DNA from: Gammaproteobacteria bacterium
Lineage (GTDB): Bacteria; Pseudomonadota; Gammaproteobacteria; SURF-13
NCBI GenBank assembly: GCA_030680605.1
Contig: JAUXUQ010000010.1
Location: forward strand, 212,826 to 276,825
Direction: 5' to 3'
Length of the DNA: 64,000 nucleotides
Positions 20,770 to 31,773 of the stretch are shown here, piece by piece (position 1 is the stretch's first letter; each line of letters opens with the position of its first letter). Below the pieces are notes generated by a model, which was not told the DNA's origin, ran no database searches, and saw only the letters and a list, made by a program, of their open reading frames with translations. Position numbers and translations under genes: made by a program.

Positions 20770-21693
20770 ATGGTTGATACCCTGCAGGCGTTTCCCTGGC
20801 TGTTTGTCGCGTCCGCTGGCATGTTGGGGTTGGTGGTCGGCAGCTTTCTGAATGTGGTGATCCATCGCCTGCCGTTGATGATGCGGCGCGACTGGCAGGT
20901 GCAGTGTCGGGAGCTGTTGGAACTGCCTGCTGAGGTGGGGCCGAATTCATTCGGCCAGGATGCGAATAAATTCGCACCTGCATGCACGTCGCCTGATGCG
21001 GCGCCGCGTTTCAATCTGGTGGTTCCGCGCTCCCGTTGCCCGCACTGCGGGCACACTATTGCCGCGCTCGAAAATATCCCGCTCCTGAGCTATCTCGCGC
21101 TCAGGGGCAGGTGCTCTGCCTGCGGGGCCCGCATTTCGTTACGTTACCCTGTCGTTGAAATACTTACGGCTGCAATGTCAGCGACGGTGGCAGTGCATTT
21201 CGGTTTTGGCTGGAGCGCGGTTGCGGCACTGGTGCTTACCTGGGGTTTGATAGCGCTGGCCTTCATCGACCTTGACCATAAACTGCTGCCGGACTCGATT
21301 ACGCTGCCGCTGTTATGGGGTGGTCTCCTGCTTAGCCTGGGTGCTGTGCTGGTAGACAGCCACACGGCGCTCATCGGCGCGGCGGCGGGCTATCTCAGCT
21401 TGTGGTCAGTGTACTGGCTGTTCAAGCTGGTCACAGGCAAGGAAGGCATGGGGCAGGGTGACTTCAAGCTGCTTGCCGTGTTTGGCGCATGGCTCGGTTG
21501 GCAGATGCTGCCGCTGATCATCCTGTTGTCATCGCTGGTGGGGGCCGTGGCAGGAATCTCCCTGGTATTGTTCCGCAGGCATCAGCGGGATGTCCAGATT
21601 CCATTCGGGCCGTACCTTGCTGCGGCGGGCTGGATAGCCATGCTCTGGGGCATGCCACTGACGCAGGGTTATCTCGAGTTGTTGGGTGGATAG
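20770..21693 (+). CDS. pilD: Prepilin peptidase / N-methyltransferase PilD
   Basis: Inner-membrane aspartyl protease that cleaves the leader of type IV prepilins and type II pseudopilins and methylates the new N-terminus. It has 307 residues and about eight hydrophobic segments. The cytoplasmic loop carries the tetracysteine zinc site (CPHCGHT and CSACG, about 95-123). Catalytic aspartates are in AFIDLDHKLLPD (about 167) and GMGQGDFKLL (about 230). All key residues are present. Its last bases precede the coaE start by 7. It also serves any type II secretion system elsewhere in the genome. Confidence 0.95.
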   Translation: MVDTLQAFPWLFVASAGMLGLVVGSFLNVVIHRLPLMMRRDWQVQCRELLELPAEVGPNSFGQDANKFAPACTSPDAAPRFNLVVPRSRCPHCGHTIAALENIPLLSYLALRGRCSACGARISLRYPVVEILTAAMSATVAVHFGFGWSAVAALVLTWGLIALAFIDLDHKLLPDSITLPLLWGGLLLSLGAVLVDSHTALIGAAAGYLSLWSVYWLFKLVTGKEGMGQGDFKLLAVFGAWLGWQMLPLIILLSSLVGAVAGISLVLFRRHQRDVQIPFGPYLAAAGWIAMLWGMPLTQGYLELLGG

Positions 21694-21700
21694 CGCCACG

Positions 21701-22303
21701 ATGTATCGCGTCGGGCTCACTGGTGGCATCGGTTGTGGCAAATCCACAGTGGCAGGTTATTTCGGCGCATTGGGTGTGCCGGTAATCGATGCTGATGACA
21801 TTGCGCGAGGATTGGTGGAGCCGGGTACGCCAGCGCTGGCAAGCATTGCCACATATTTTGGCGCTGAAGTCCTGGGGCCAGATGGCGCATTGAACAGGGC
21901 CGCATTGCGCCATAGCGTCTTTTCGGATGCGGCACGACGCGCGCAACTGGAGAGCATACTGCACCCGCTGATTCGCGCCGGAATGGAGGCGCGCATGGCA
22001 CAGCTTGACGCACCGTACTGCGTACTCAGTATTCCGTTGCTGATTGAAACCGGACAGGCTGGTGAGGTCGAGCGCGTGCTGGTGGTTGATGCGCCGCATG
22101 CGTTGCAATATCAGCGTGTGATGGCGCGGGGGCTGAGCGCCCAGGAGGTGGCGGCTATTCTTCGGGCCCAGGCCCGCTGGCGTGAACGTCTTGCTGTGGC
22201 CCATGATGTGATTGTGAACGATAAGGCCGTAGGGCATGTGGAAAGCAGGGTGCGGGCGCTACACGAGCATTATCTGGCGCTGGCGCGCGCCAGCCATTAC
22301 TGA
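21701..22303 (+). CDS. coaE: Dephospho-CoA kinase
   Basis: Catalyses the last step of coenzyme A synthesis, phosphorylating dephospho-CoA. It has 200 residues from the ATG at 21701 (MYRVGLTGGIGCGKST), a P-loop NTPase with GGIGCGKS at residues 8-15, the DADDIAR motif for substrate binding and a lid region near residue 130-150. An in-frame GTG at 21686 would overlap pilD but adds nothing conserved. The pilD-coaE-zapD-yacG order is standard for Gammaproteobacteria. Confidence 0.96.
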   Translation: MYRVGLTGGIGCGKSTVAGYFGALGVPVIDADDIARGLVEPGTPALASIATYFGAEVLGPDGALNRAALRHSVFSDAARRAQLESILHPLIRAGMEARMAQLDAPYCVLSIPLLIETGQAGEVERVLVVDAPHALQYQRVMARGLSAQEVAAILRAQARWRERLAVAHDVIVNDKAVGHVESRVRALHEHYLALARASHY

Positions 22304-22320
22304 TAAGTCAATAAGTAAGA

Positions 22321-22378
22321 CTACACGTCCTGCTGCATCCCCGCCCCCTGTTCAGGGGGCGGGACAGGGTGGATGTAG
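22321..22378. repeat. GC-rich nested inverted repeat downstream of coaE
   Basis: A perfect 11-base-pair stem CCCGCCCCCTG/CAGGGGGCGGG (22340-22350 and 22353-22363) has a 2-base centre. Outer pairs CATCC/GGATG (22336-22340 with 22371-22375) and CTACA/TGTAG (22321-22325 with 22374-22378) flank it. No T-run follows on either strand, so it is not a standard intrinsic terminator. It stands 18 bases before a second hairpin. Confidence 0.75.
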
Positions 22379-22395
22379 AGTAAGCAGGGTTTTTG

Positions 22396-22445
22396 CTCAG
22401 GAGTCACACCCTGAAGTAATGTAGCCTTACTTTGTGACTCCTGAG
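22396..22445. repeat. Cruciform-like inverted repeat upstream of zapD
   Basis: A perfect 13-base stem CTCAGGAGTCACA / TGTGACTCCTGAG (22396-22408 and 22433-22445) encloses a second 6-base stem AAGTAA/TTACTT (22414-22419 and 22427-22432) with a 7-base loop. It lies about 90 bases before the zapD GTG start. It could be an mRNA structure controlling zapD-yacG, a protein-binding dyad, or a mobile palindrome. Confidence 0.8.
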
Positions 22446-22534
22446 TAAATAGGAATTGCCAGCGTCATATCAAGTAATGGACAATAAAGCCATCTGACGT
22501 CACAGTCCTGATTTTTATAGTTGCGGTGGTGTGA

Positions 22535-23302
22535 GTGCTCAACAAAATTACCTACGAACAACCGCTCAATGAAAAGATGCGGACATTTCTACGGCTCGAA
22601 CTTCTGTTTCTCCAGGTGCAACACAATCTGGAGGGGAGTGCGGAGTGGAACAGTCGCGCCACGCTTACCAGCCTGATTGAAATTCTCAATGTATGCAGCC
22701 GTACCGATCTTAAAACCGAACTTCTGCGTGAGCTCGAACGTCATGGCGCCATGTTGGCAAGGCTGGAACAGGTGCCGGAGGTTGATCAGAGCAGGTTGAA
22801 AGAGCTGCTGAGCGAAGTGGATGTGCTCATAGACAGATTGCATGCCACCAGCGGCCAGTTCGGACAGTCGTTGCGAAACAATGAATTTATATGCAGCATA
22901 CGCCAGCGCAGCAGTATTCCTGGCGGTTTGTGTGACTTTGATTTGCCCATGTACCACTACTGGCTGCAGCGTCCTGCCAAAGAGCGCCTTGAGAATCTGC
23001 GGGAGTGGTTGTCGCCCATTGAACCAATGTGGCAGTCCATAGAGCTCATACTCCGGTTGACGCGTGAGAGTGCCGTACCTGTACCGGGAATGGCTGTTGC
23101 TGGATTTTTTCAGCGCTCGCTTGATCAGGATACCCCCTGTCAACTGGTGCGCGTGACGGTACCTGCGCGCCTGCCTTATTACCCCGAGATCAGCGGCGGC
23201 AAGCATCGATTTACCGTGCGCTTTCTGGCGCCGGTGACGGACGGTCGCACGGTGCAGTCTGCCGAAGATGTGAAATTCGAACTGACCTGCTGCATGTCGT
23301 GA
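22535..23302 (+). CDS. zapD: Cell division protein ZapD (FtsZ-bundling)
   Basis: Cytoplasmic protein that cross-links FtsZ filaments and stabilises the Z ring by binding the FtsZ C-terminal peptide. It has 255 residues, the family length, with the signature [18 protein letters not shown] near the N-terminus and the beta-domain region [18 protein letters not shown]. The start is a GTG at 22535; no ATG lies nearby. The stop overlaps the yacG start (GTGA). It is separated from coaE by 231 bases holding two strong hairpins. Its partner, FtsZ, is encoded at 30532-31677 and retains the target peptide. Confidence 0.94.
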   Translation: MLNKITYEQPLNEKMRTFLRLELLFLQVQHNLEGSAEWNSRATLTSLIEILNVCSRTDLKTELLRELERHGAMLARLEQVPEVDQSRLKELLSEVDVLIDRLHATSGQFGQSLRNNEFICSIRQRSSIPGGLCDFDLPMYHYWLQRPAKERLENLREWLSPIEPMWQSIELILRLTRESAVPVPGMAVAGFFQRSLDQDTPCQLVRVTVPARLPYYPEISGGKHRFTVRFLAPVTDGRTVQSAEDVKFELTCCMS

Positions 23303-23493
23303 ACGCTAAAGCTAGCGAAAAGACTATTGCCTGCCCGTCCTGTGGTAAAGACGCCATCTGGTCGTTGCAACAAAACCCGTGGCGGCCATTTTGCAGTGAG
23401 CGCTGCAAAATGATTGATCTCGGTGCCTGGGCCGATGAGTCTTACCGTATCCCGGACACAACGCAAAGGCGGCCCGAAGATGGCTCAGAGTAG
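23299..23493 (+). CDS. yacG: DNA gyrase inhibitor YacG (zinc finger)
   Basis: Small zinc protein that binds GyrB and inhibits gyrase. It has 64 residues with the four zinc ligands in [10 protein letters not shown] and [13 protein letters not shown], and the RPFCSERCK and [14 protein letters not shown] blocks that define the family. The start is a GTG overlapping the zapD stop by 4 bases, so translation is probably coupled. It is the last gene of the pil-coaE-zapD run and is convergent with the diguanylate cyclase gene. Confidence 0.94.
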   Translation: MNAKASEKTIACPSCGKDAIWSLQQNPWRPFCSERCKMIDLGAWADESYRIPDTTQRRPEDGSE

Positions 23494-23566
23494 TTGGTGC
23501 CAGGTAACGCCATCGCTCTATGGACTCCGGCCGGTGGTGGCCGTAGCAGGGTAAATTGAGTCAGTG

Positions 23567-24925
23567 CTACTGAGTCAGATCAGGTGGTGATGAGTCAAGG
23601 CTGCTCATCTGATCGGTATAGAACTGGAATGCCCCGGTAGCGGTGCGCTTGGCGTGATACATGGCAATGTCGGCATTTCTGAGCAGCAGCTCGGCATCCT
23701 GTGCATCATCGGGGTAGAGTGCTATGCCTATGCTGGGCGTGATAGAAAGCTGCTGTTTATGCAGGGAGAATGGCTGGGAAAAGACGTCCTTGACCTTGCA
23801 GGCCACCCGGGCGGCGGTGTCGATATCTCCGATGTTTTCGAGAATCATGGTGAACTCGTCGCCGCCCAGCCGGGCGATGGTATCCACCCCGCGCAGACCT
23901 TGCTGCAGTCGATCCGCGACCAATTTTAACAGCATGTCACCGACGCTGTGTCCAAAGGTGTCGTTGACTTCCTTGAAGCGATCCAGATCCAGTAACAGCA
24001 GGGCCAGCCTGTTGGCGTTACGGTCGGTGCGCTCCATGGCTTGTGTCAGTCGGTCACTGAACAGCGTTCGATTGGGCAGGCCAGTGAGCGAGTCATAGGA
24101 GGCGAGATAGGTGAGGTGTTCCTCGATTCTGCGGCGTTCGGTAATGTCCTGGTTCACCACGACAGCGCCGGTGATGGTGTGCTCAGTGTCGAATATTGGA
24201 ATGGCTGAATTCAGAATGGTTTTGTGTGTGCCATCAAAACACTCTATGTTAACCACCTCCTCGATCGAGGTCTCACCGCGTGTGATGGCCCGCGCTGCCG
24301 CCCATTCTTGCGCAGTAATGAGTTTGCCGGTATCTGCCCACCAGCCCTTGTATCCATCATACTGATCGATACCGACATAGCGCTTGCCGGCCCAGATACT
24401 CTGGCCGGCCTGGTTGCCGCGTGTGATGTTGCCCTGGGCATCGATTAGCCATACACCTACGGGCAGGTTTTCCAGAACGGCCTGCAGCAGGGCTTCCTTG
24501 GTCTGCAATACCCGCTCGGCCTGTTCGCGCTCAGCGATGCGTGTCTCAAGTACCGCATTGGCGCGCTCAAGTTCCAGTGAGCGCTCTGCATGACGCTTGA
24601 GCAGACCCGTCATGGTGGCGATGAGGGGTGTGGCCACGCCCCATATCAGCACTCGCAACAGGTTCTCGCGTGTGTACTGCAGGGGCTCGCCCGGAATGGA
24701 GAAGGCATACGCAAAGTAAAGCCAGGCGAGGCCGGCGCTCAGCAGGCCTGCGCGCATGCCGCCGTGGAAGGCGGCAAACACCACGGTAATGAGCAGTACG
24801 GCGGGTGGATTGGGTATCGGGTAGAACGTTCGCGAAAATATCTCTATCACTGCCGCTACCAGTACGGTGAGCAGGGGTCCGATAAGTGATGTTTTCAGCA
24901 CTACGAGCGCCGTACTCGGTATCAA
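23567..24925 (-). CDS. Membrane-bound PAS-GGDEF diguanylate cyclase
   Basis: Probable synthase of cyclic di-GMP. It has 452 residues: an N-terminal membrane domain with about four helices (10-115) resembling DUF4118, a short coiled coil (115-145), a PAS domain (about 148-270) and a GGDEF domain (about 285-440). The active site is ARLGGDEF, and an RxxD inhibitory site (RGVD) lies five residues before it, so product feedback is expected. No EAL domain follows. The start is a TTG at 24925, supported by GGGAG six bases upstream; no ATG is available in frame before a stop. Possibly tied to pilus or surface behaviour, though only proximity to pil genes suggests that. Confidence 0.9.
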   Translation of the reverse strand: MIPSTALVVLKTSLIGPLLTVLVAAVIEIFSRTFYPIPNPPAVLLITVVFAAFHGGMRAGLLSAGLAWLYFAYAFSIPGEPLQYTRENLLRVLIWGVATPLIATMTGLLKRHAERSLELERANAVLETRIAEREQAERVLQTKEALLQAVLENLPVGVWLIDAQGNITRGNQAGQSIWAGKRYVGIDQYDGYKGWWADTGKLITAQEWAAARAITRGETSIEEVVNIECFDGTHKTILNSAIPIFDTEHTITGAVVVNQDITERRRIEEHLTYLASYDSLTGLPNRTLFSDRLTQAMERTDRNANRLALLLLDLDRFKEVNDTFGHSVGDMLLKLVADRLQQGLRGVDTIARLGGDEFTMILENIGDIDTAARVACKVKDVFSQPFSLHKQQLSITPSIGIALYPDDAQDAELLLRNADIAMYHAKRTATGAFQFYTDQMSSLDSSPPDLTQ

Positions 24926-25026
24926 GTTCGTCTCCCGCCGCCCTGTGAGGTAGTCGAGTGTTACGCCCTAAAAATAAGGACACTTTGGATGATAGTGCCC
25001 CAAGTACTGTCCGAAAGCCAGAGGAA

Positions 25027-26247
25027 TCAGGTGCGGTATTCGGCGTTGATGCGTACATAGTCGTAGGAAAAGTCGCAGGTCCACACGGTGCTGCAGTGTG
25101 CCCCGCGCGCCAGGTCAACGCTGATGGTAATTTCATTTCTGTGCATGACGGACTGGCCTTGCTCCTCTTTATAATCTTGTGCCCGTTCGCCATTGCGCAC
25201 GATACATACCTCGTCCAGGTGGAGCGTGGTGCTAGCAATATCCATGCCAGCTATGCCGGCGCGACCTACGGCGGCCAGAATGCGGCCCCAGTTCGGGTCG
25301 CAGGCAAAGAATGCGGTCTTGACCAGTGGCGAGTGTGCGATGGCGTAGGCGACGGCATCACACTCTGCCTGGTTCGCGCCACCTGTGACGGACACGGTAA
25401 TGAATTTGGTCGCACCTTCGCCGTCACGCACGATCAGTTGTGCAAGCTCGATGCATACCTGGATGAGTGCGTCGCACAACATGCGGTACGCGGGCTGTGT
25501 GCTGTGGTCGATACGTGCAAGGCTGCTTTTGCCTGTGGCGATCAGCAGGCAGGCGTCGTTGGTCGAGGTGTCGCCATCGACGGTGATGCGGTTGAATGAG
25601 CGCTCGACGGCCTGGTGGAGGCACTGCTGCAGAAGCGACTGCTCGACATCTGCGTCGGTGGCGATAAAGGCGAGCATGGTCGCCATGTCGGGCCGGATCA
25701 TACCCGAGCCCTTGGCAATGCCGGTGATGGTGACGCTACAGCCTTCGATCTCAATCGTGCGCGAGACGGCCTTTGCTGCGGTGTCGGTGGTCATGATGCC
25801 GTGGGCGGCATCCTCCCAGCCGGCAGCATCAAGCCTTGCGTACGCCTCGGGCAGGCCGTGCAGAATTTTCTCCACCGGCAGCTGTTCACCGATGACGCCG
25901 GTGGAAAAGGGCAGTACCGTGTCGCTGCTGCACTGTGTGAGCTGTGCCAGTGCTGCACAACATGCCTCGGCGTCACGCAGCCCCTGTGCACCCGTGCCCG
26001 CGTTGGCATTGCCGGTGTTGATGAGCAGATAGCGCGGCGCAGCGTGCGCGAGATGCTGGCGCGCAATGAGCACGGGTGCGGCGCAGAAGGCGTTGCGGGT
26101 GAATACGGCGGCGCAGCCCGCGCCAGTATCGAGTTCGATGACCACAAGGTCGCGCCGCCCGGGCTTCTTGATGCCGGCGCACGCAGTCCCCAGGCGTACG
26201 CCCGCTACCGGATGCAGGTGTGGTAATGGCGGGATGACTACTGCCAC
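25027..26247 (-). CDS. argJ: Bifunctional ornithine acetyltransferase / N-acetylglutamate synthase
   Basis: Transfers acetyl from N-acetylornithine to glutamate and can also make N-acetylglutamate from acetyl-CoA in arginine synthesis. It has 406 residues from a GTG at 26247, which gives the family start VAVVIPPLPHLHPVAGVRLG and has AGGG seven bases upstream. A longer frame from 26319 would overlap secA and is unlikely. The self-cleavage site and nucleophilic Thr are in GIMTTDTAAK, and the substrate motifs GIAKGSGMIRPDMATML and TVDGDTSTND are intact. It follows secA by 25 bases, as in Pseudomonas. Confidence 0.95.
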   Translation of the reverse strand: MAVVIPPLPHLHPVAGVRLGTACAGIKKPGRRDLVVIELDTGAGCAAVFTRNAFCAAPVLIARQHLAHAAPRYLLINTGNANAGTGAQGLRDAEACCAALAQLTQCSSDTVLPFSTGVIGEQLPVEKILHGLPEAYARLDAAGWEDAAHGIMTTDTAAKAVSRTIEIEGCSVTITGIAKGSGMIRPDMATMLAFIATDADVEQSLLQQCLHQAVERSFNRITVDGDTSTNDACLLIATGKSSLARIDHSTQPAYRMLCDALIQVCIELAQLIVRDGEGATKFITVSVTGGANQAECDAVAYAIAHSPLVKTAFFACDPNWGRILAAVGRAGIAGMDIASTTLHLDEVCIVRNGERAQDYKEEQGQSVMHRNEITISVDLARGAHCSTVWTCDFSYDYVRINAEYRT

Positions 26248-26272
26248 GATCGTGCCCTGGCTGGGGACTTGA

Positions 26273-28984
<2,712 letters not shown>

Positions 28985-29058
28985 GGTTCGATGATAATCC
29001 CGGGTGCGGGCGCCTCGGGTGAGGCGCAATCAAGGCTGCTCGACGGGTTTTTGGTGGG

Positions 29059-29073
29059 GTAGTATAGTACTAC
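29059..29073. promoter_or_regulatory. Dyad GTAGTA-TAG-TACTAC in the secA/dciA divergent region
   Basis: A perfect 6-base inverted repeat with a 3-base centre. It contains TATAGT on the plus strand and TATACT on the minus strand, so it could be the -10 of dciA or secA or an operator covering one. No matching -35 hexamer was found for either direction. Confidence 0.35.
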
Positions 29074-29090
29074 GTTGAGAGTCTGGACGT

Positions 29091-29402
29091 ATGACATTAC
29101 CGCGCCATATAAATGATTTGTTGGAGACGGCCTCCGTCGCCCGTCTGGTGCGACACACGCAGCACGTGCGGCGTGCGACCGGGATATTGCATGGGTGTGT
29201 GGGCGAGCAGATGGCCGGACATTGTTTGGTGGCGAATGTGCGCGCCGATGTGCTTATAATTCATACGGATACGCCTGCCTGGGCGGCCAAACTCCGCTTC
29301 CAGGTGGCAGCCTTGCTTAAGCAGTTCAGACAGGAGACGGATTTCGCAGGGCTGCGCACTATCCACATCAAATCTTTTCCCGCCAGCCATCCCGGCAGCT
29401 GA
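29091..29402 (+). CDS. dciA: DUF721 protein, DciA-like replicative helicase operator
   Basis: 103 residues with the DUF721 domain (LVRHTQHVRRATGILHGCVG, then HCLVANVRADVLIIHTDTPA, WAAKLRFQVAALLKQFR). DciA proteins assist DnaB loading in bacteria that lack DnaC. The position between lpxC and secA is the classic one for dciA in Pseudomonas and relatives. It is compact, with almost only the folded domain and a short tail. It is transcribed opposite to secA and converges with lpxC. The domain call is firm; the DciA role is inferred from family and synteny. Confidence 0.85.
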   Translation: MTLPRHINDLLETASVARLVRHTQHVRRATGILHGCVGEQMAGHCLVANVRADVLIIHTDTPAWAAKLRFQVAALLKQFRQETDFAGLRTIHIKSFPASHPGS

Positions 29403-29424
29403 GCGGTGCAAGGGTATCCAGGCG

Positions 29425-30339
29425 TCAGTGGCTGGCGGTGACGGGTTGCATGAAGGAAATAGGCGCGTGGCGCTCGTCATCGAAGGTGACCAGTTCCCAC
29501 GCGTTTTCGTCGGCGATGAGGGTGCGCAACAGGTGGTTGTTCAGCGCATGGCCTGACTTGTGGCCACTGAAGGCACCGATGAGGCTGCGCCCAAGCAGGT
29601 ACAGGTCGCCGATGGCATCCAGAATCTTGTGTTTGACGAATTCATCGTCGTAGCGCAGGCCGTCTTCGTTGAGGATGCGGTAATCATCCATCACGATGGC
29701 GTTATCCAGGCTGCCACCCAGGGCCAGACCGCGTTCGCGCAGCAGCTCCACTTCGCGCATGAAGCCAAAGGTGCGTGCGCGGCTTACTTCCTTCACGAAC
29801 GAAGTGGTGGAGAAGTCGATGGACGCCTCACGGTGGCTGTCCTTGAACAGGGGGTGGTTGAAGTCGATGCTGAAGGCGACCTTGAAGCCATTGAAGGGCT
29901 CAAAACGGGCCCACTTGTCGCCATCTTCTACCTTCACGGTGTGCTTGATGCGGATGAAGTGCTTGGGTGCGTTTTGCTCTTCGATACCGGCCGACTGGAT
30001 CAGGAATACAAACGGACCGGCACTGCCGTCCATGATGGGTACTTCGGCGGCGCTGAGATCAATATAGGCGTTGTCCACGCCCAGACCCGCGAGTGCCGAC
30101 AGCAGATGTTCAACCGTGGAGATGCGCACATCGCCGCTTACCAGTGTCGTAGAGAGTTGGGTGTCCCCCACATTTTCCGGGCGGGCCTGGATCTCGACCG
30201 GCACCGGCAGGTCAACGCGACGGAACACGATGCCGGTGTTGATGGCAGCGGGTCGCAGCGTAAGGTAGATCTTCTCCCCGGTGTGCAGGCCAACCCCAGT
30301 GGCCCTGATAACATTGCGCAACGTGCGTTGTTTTATCAT
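29425..30339 (-). CDS. lpxC: UDP-3-O-acyl-N-acetylglucosamine deacetylase
   Basis: Zinc hydrolase catalysing the committed step of lipid A synthesis. It has 304 residues from the ATG at 30339 ([21 protein letters not shown]). Zinc ligands are the His in [10 protein letters not shown] (about 79) and the His and Asp in [14 protein letters not shown] (about 237 and 241). The catalytic His is in [10 protein letters not shown]. It follows ftsZ after a 192-base gap, the usual order. The C-terminus ends near [11 protein letters not shown], a short tail of the type FtsH can act on, but no regulatory claim is made. Confidence 0.97.
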   Translation of the reverse strand: MIKQRTLRNVIRATGVGLHTGEKIYLTLRPAAINTGIVFRRVDLPVPVEIQARPENVGDTQLSTTLVSGDVRISTVEHLLSALAGLGVDNAYIDLSAAEVPIMDGSAGPFVFLIQSAGIEEQNAPKHFIRIKHTVKVEDGDKWARFEPFNGFKVAFSIDFNHPLFKDSHREASIDFSTTSFVKEVSRARTFGFMREVELLRERGLALGGSLDNAIVMDDYRILNEDGLRYDDEFVKHKILDAIGDLYLLGRSLIGAFSGHKSGHALNNHLLRTLIADENAWELVTFDDERHAPISFMQPVTASH

Positions 30340-30531
30340 TCTTCCCCGTTCCCTGTGCAAAGGGTGGTTATAATTCAGACAGATAGCAATGTTATCACAG
30401 GAAAATGGCCTTTGCCTAGCCTGTCCTGGCCGTCATTCCAGTATAAGTGACTGATTCCCCTTGGCTCATTAGCCGGTCTGGATGTGCGGCGGCAGGGTCA
30501 GTTTGGGCCTGTGGCCAGAACCGCTGCCATC

Positions 30532-31677
30532 TCAGTCTGCCTGCCGGCGCAGAAAGGCCGGGATGTCGAGGTAGTCGAGATTGCCGTCGGTGTTGCCAGA
30601 GAAGCGTTCGCCGCCTGCCACCTGATTGCGGATTATCGTGGGGCGCTCCAGTTGGCCGTAATCCACGACCGGACTGGTGCTCTTTTGTACCAGGCGTACA
30701 GGTCGCTCTTCGCTCCGGGCGCTCTGGCCCAGACCAGTGGCCACAACGGTGACGCGCATTTCCTCGTTCATTTCAGGATCGAGCACGGTGCCTACCACCA
30801 CGGTGGCGTTATCGGAGGCCAGTTCCTTCACGGCGTTGCCGACCTCCTCGAATTCCCCGATCGACATATTGAGGCCGGCGGTCACATTCACCAGGATGCC
30901 GCGTGCGCCTGCCAGGCTGATGTTTTCCAGCAGCGGGCTGGCAACGGCTAACTCGGCCGCCTTGCGTGAGCGGTTTTCGCCGGAGGCCACGCCGGAGCCC
31001 ATCATTGCCATGCCCATTTCCGACATGACGGTACGCACATCGGCAAAATCCACGTTGATGAGACCTGGGCGGGTAATGAGGTCGGCGATACCCTGTACCG
31101 CACCGAGCAGCACGTCGTTGGCCGACTTGAAGGCATTCAGCAGGCTGATGTCCTTGCCCAGCACGATGAGCAGTTTTTCATTGGGGATGGTGATGAGCGA
31201 GTCGACATACTGGCTCAACTCCTTGATGCCACTTTCTGCGATCAGCATGCGTTTGCTGCCTTCAAACGGAAACGGCTTGGTGACTACGGCCACGGTGAGG
31301 ATGCCCAGTTCCTTGGCGATCTGTGCTACTACCGGTGCTGCGCCGGTGCCGGTGCCGCCGCCCATGCCTGCGGTGATAAAGACCATGTCCGCGCCCTCAA
31401 GCACCTCGATGATGCGCTCGCGGTCATCCATGGCGGCCTGACGTCCGATGTCGGGGTTGGCGCCGGCGCCAAGTCCCTTGGTAATGGCGCCACCCAGCTG
31501 CAGCACGGTACGGGCCGAGGTGTTTTTGAGCGCCTGGGCATCGGTGTTGGCACAGACGAAATCGACGCCTTCTATGTTGGCCTGCACCATGTGCTCGACC
31601 GCATTGCCGCCGCCGCCGCCTACCCCGATGACCTTGATAACTGCATTTTGCGTATAGGTATCGATTAGTTCAAACAT
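30532..31677 (-). CDS. ftsZ: Cell division GTPase FtsZ
   Basis: Tubulin homologue that forms the Z ring. It has 381 residues. The GTP-binding signature [10 protein letters not shown] is near residue 105 and the T7 loop [11 protein letters not shown] near 205. A variable linker (about 315-365) precedes the conserved C-terminal peptide [15 protein letters not shown], which binds FtsA and ZapD. The start has a near-perfect AGGAGG at 8 bases, the strongest ribosome site in the cluster, fitting high FtsZ demand. A heptamer-repeat hairpin lies between ftsA and this ribosome site. Confidence 0.98.
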   Translation of the reverse strand: MFELIDTYTQNAVIKVIGVGGGGGNAVEHMVQANIEGVDFVCANTDAQALKNTSARTVLQLGGAITKGLGAGANPDIGRQAAMDDRERIIEVLEGADMVFITAGMGGGTGTGAAPVVAQIAKELGILTVAVVTKPFPFEGSKRMLIAESGIKELSQYVDSLITIPNEKLLIVLGKDISLLNAFKSANDVLLGAVQGIADLITRPGLINVDFADVRTVMSEMGMAMMGSGVASGENRSRKAAELAVASPLLENISLAGARGILVNVTAGLNMSIGEFEEVGNAVKELASDNATVVVGTVLDPEMNEEMRVTVVATGLGQSARSEERPVRLVQKSTSPVVDYGQLERPTIIRNQVAGGERFSGNTDGNLDYLDIPAFLRRQAD

Positions 31678-31697
31678 GGTATTCCTCCTTTAATTGA

Positions 31698-31768
31698 AGT
31701 AGCGAGTAGCGGGGTGTCAGTGGCGAGTAACTAATTTCTAGCTGCTCGCTACTAGCCACTCGCCACTG
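31698..31768. repeat. Heptamer-repeat imperfect palindrome, AGTNGCG family, copy 3
   Basis: This lies in the ftsA-ftsZ gap. Five 7-base units run in exact register from 31698: AGTAGCG, AGTAGCG, GGGTGTC (diverged), AGTGGCG, AGTAACT. The other arm (31742-31768) holds CTGCTCG, CTACTAG, CCACTCG, CCACTG. It starts close to the ftsZ ribosome site and ends 5 bases from the ftsA stop. Confidence 0.85.
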
Positions 31769-31773
31769 TATTT

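Noticed and set aside
22340-22363. The GC-rich hairpin after coaE as a rho-independent terminator
   Set aside because: No run of T follows the stem on either strand.
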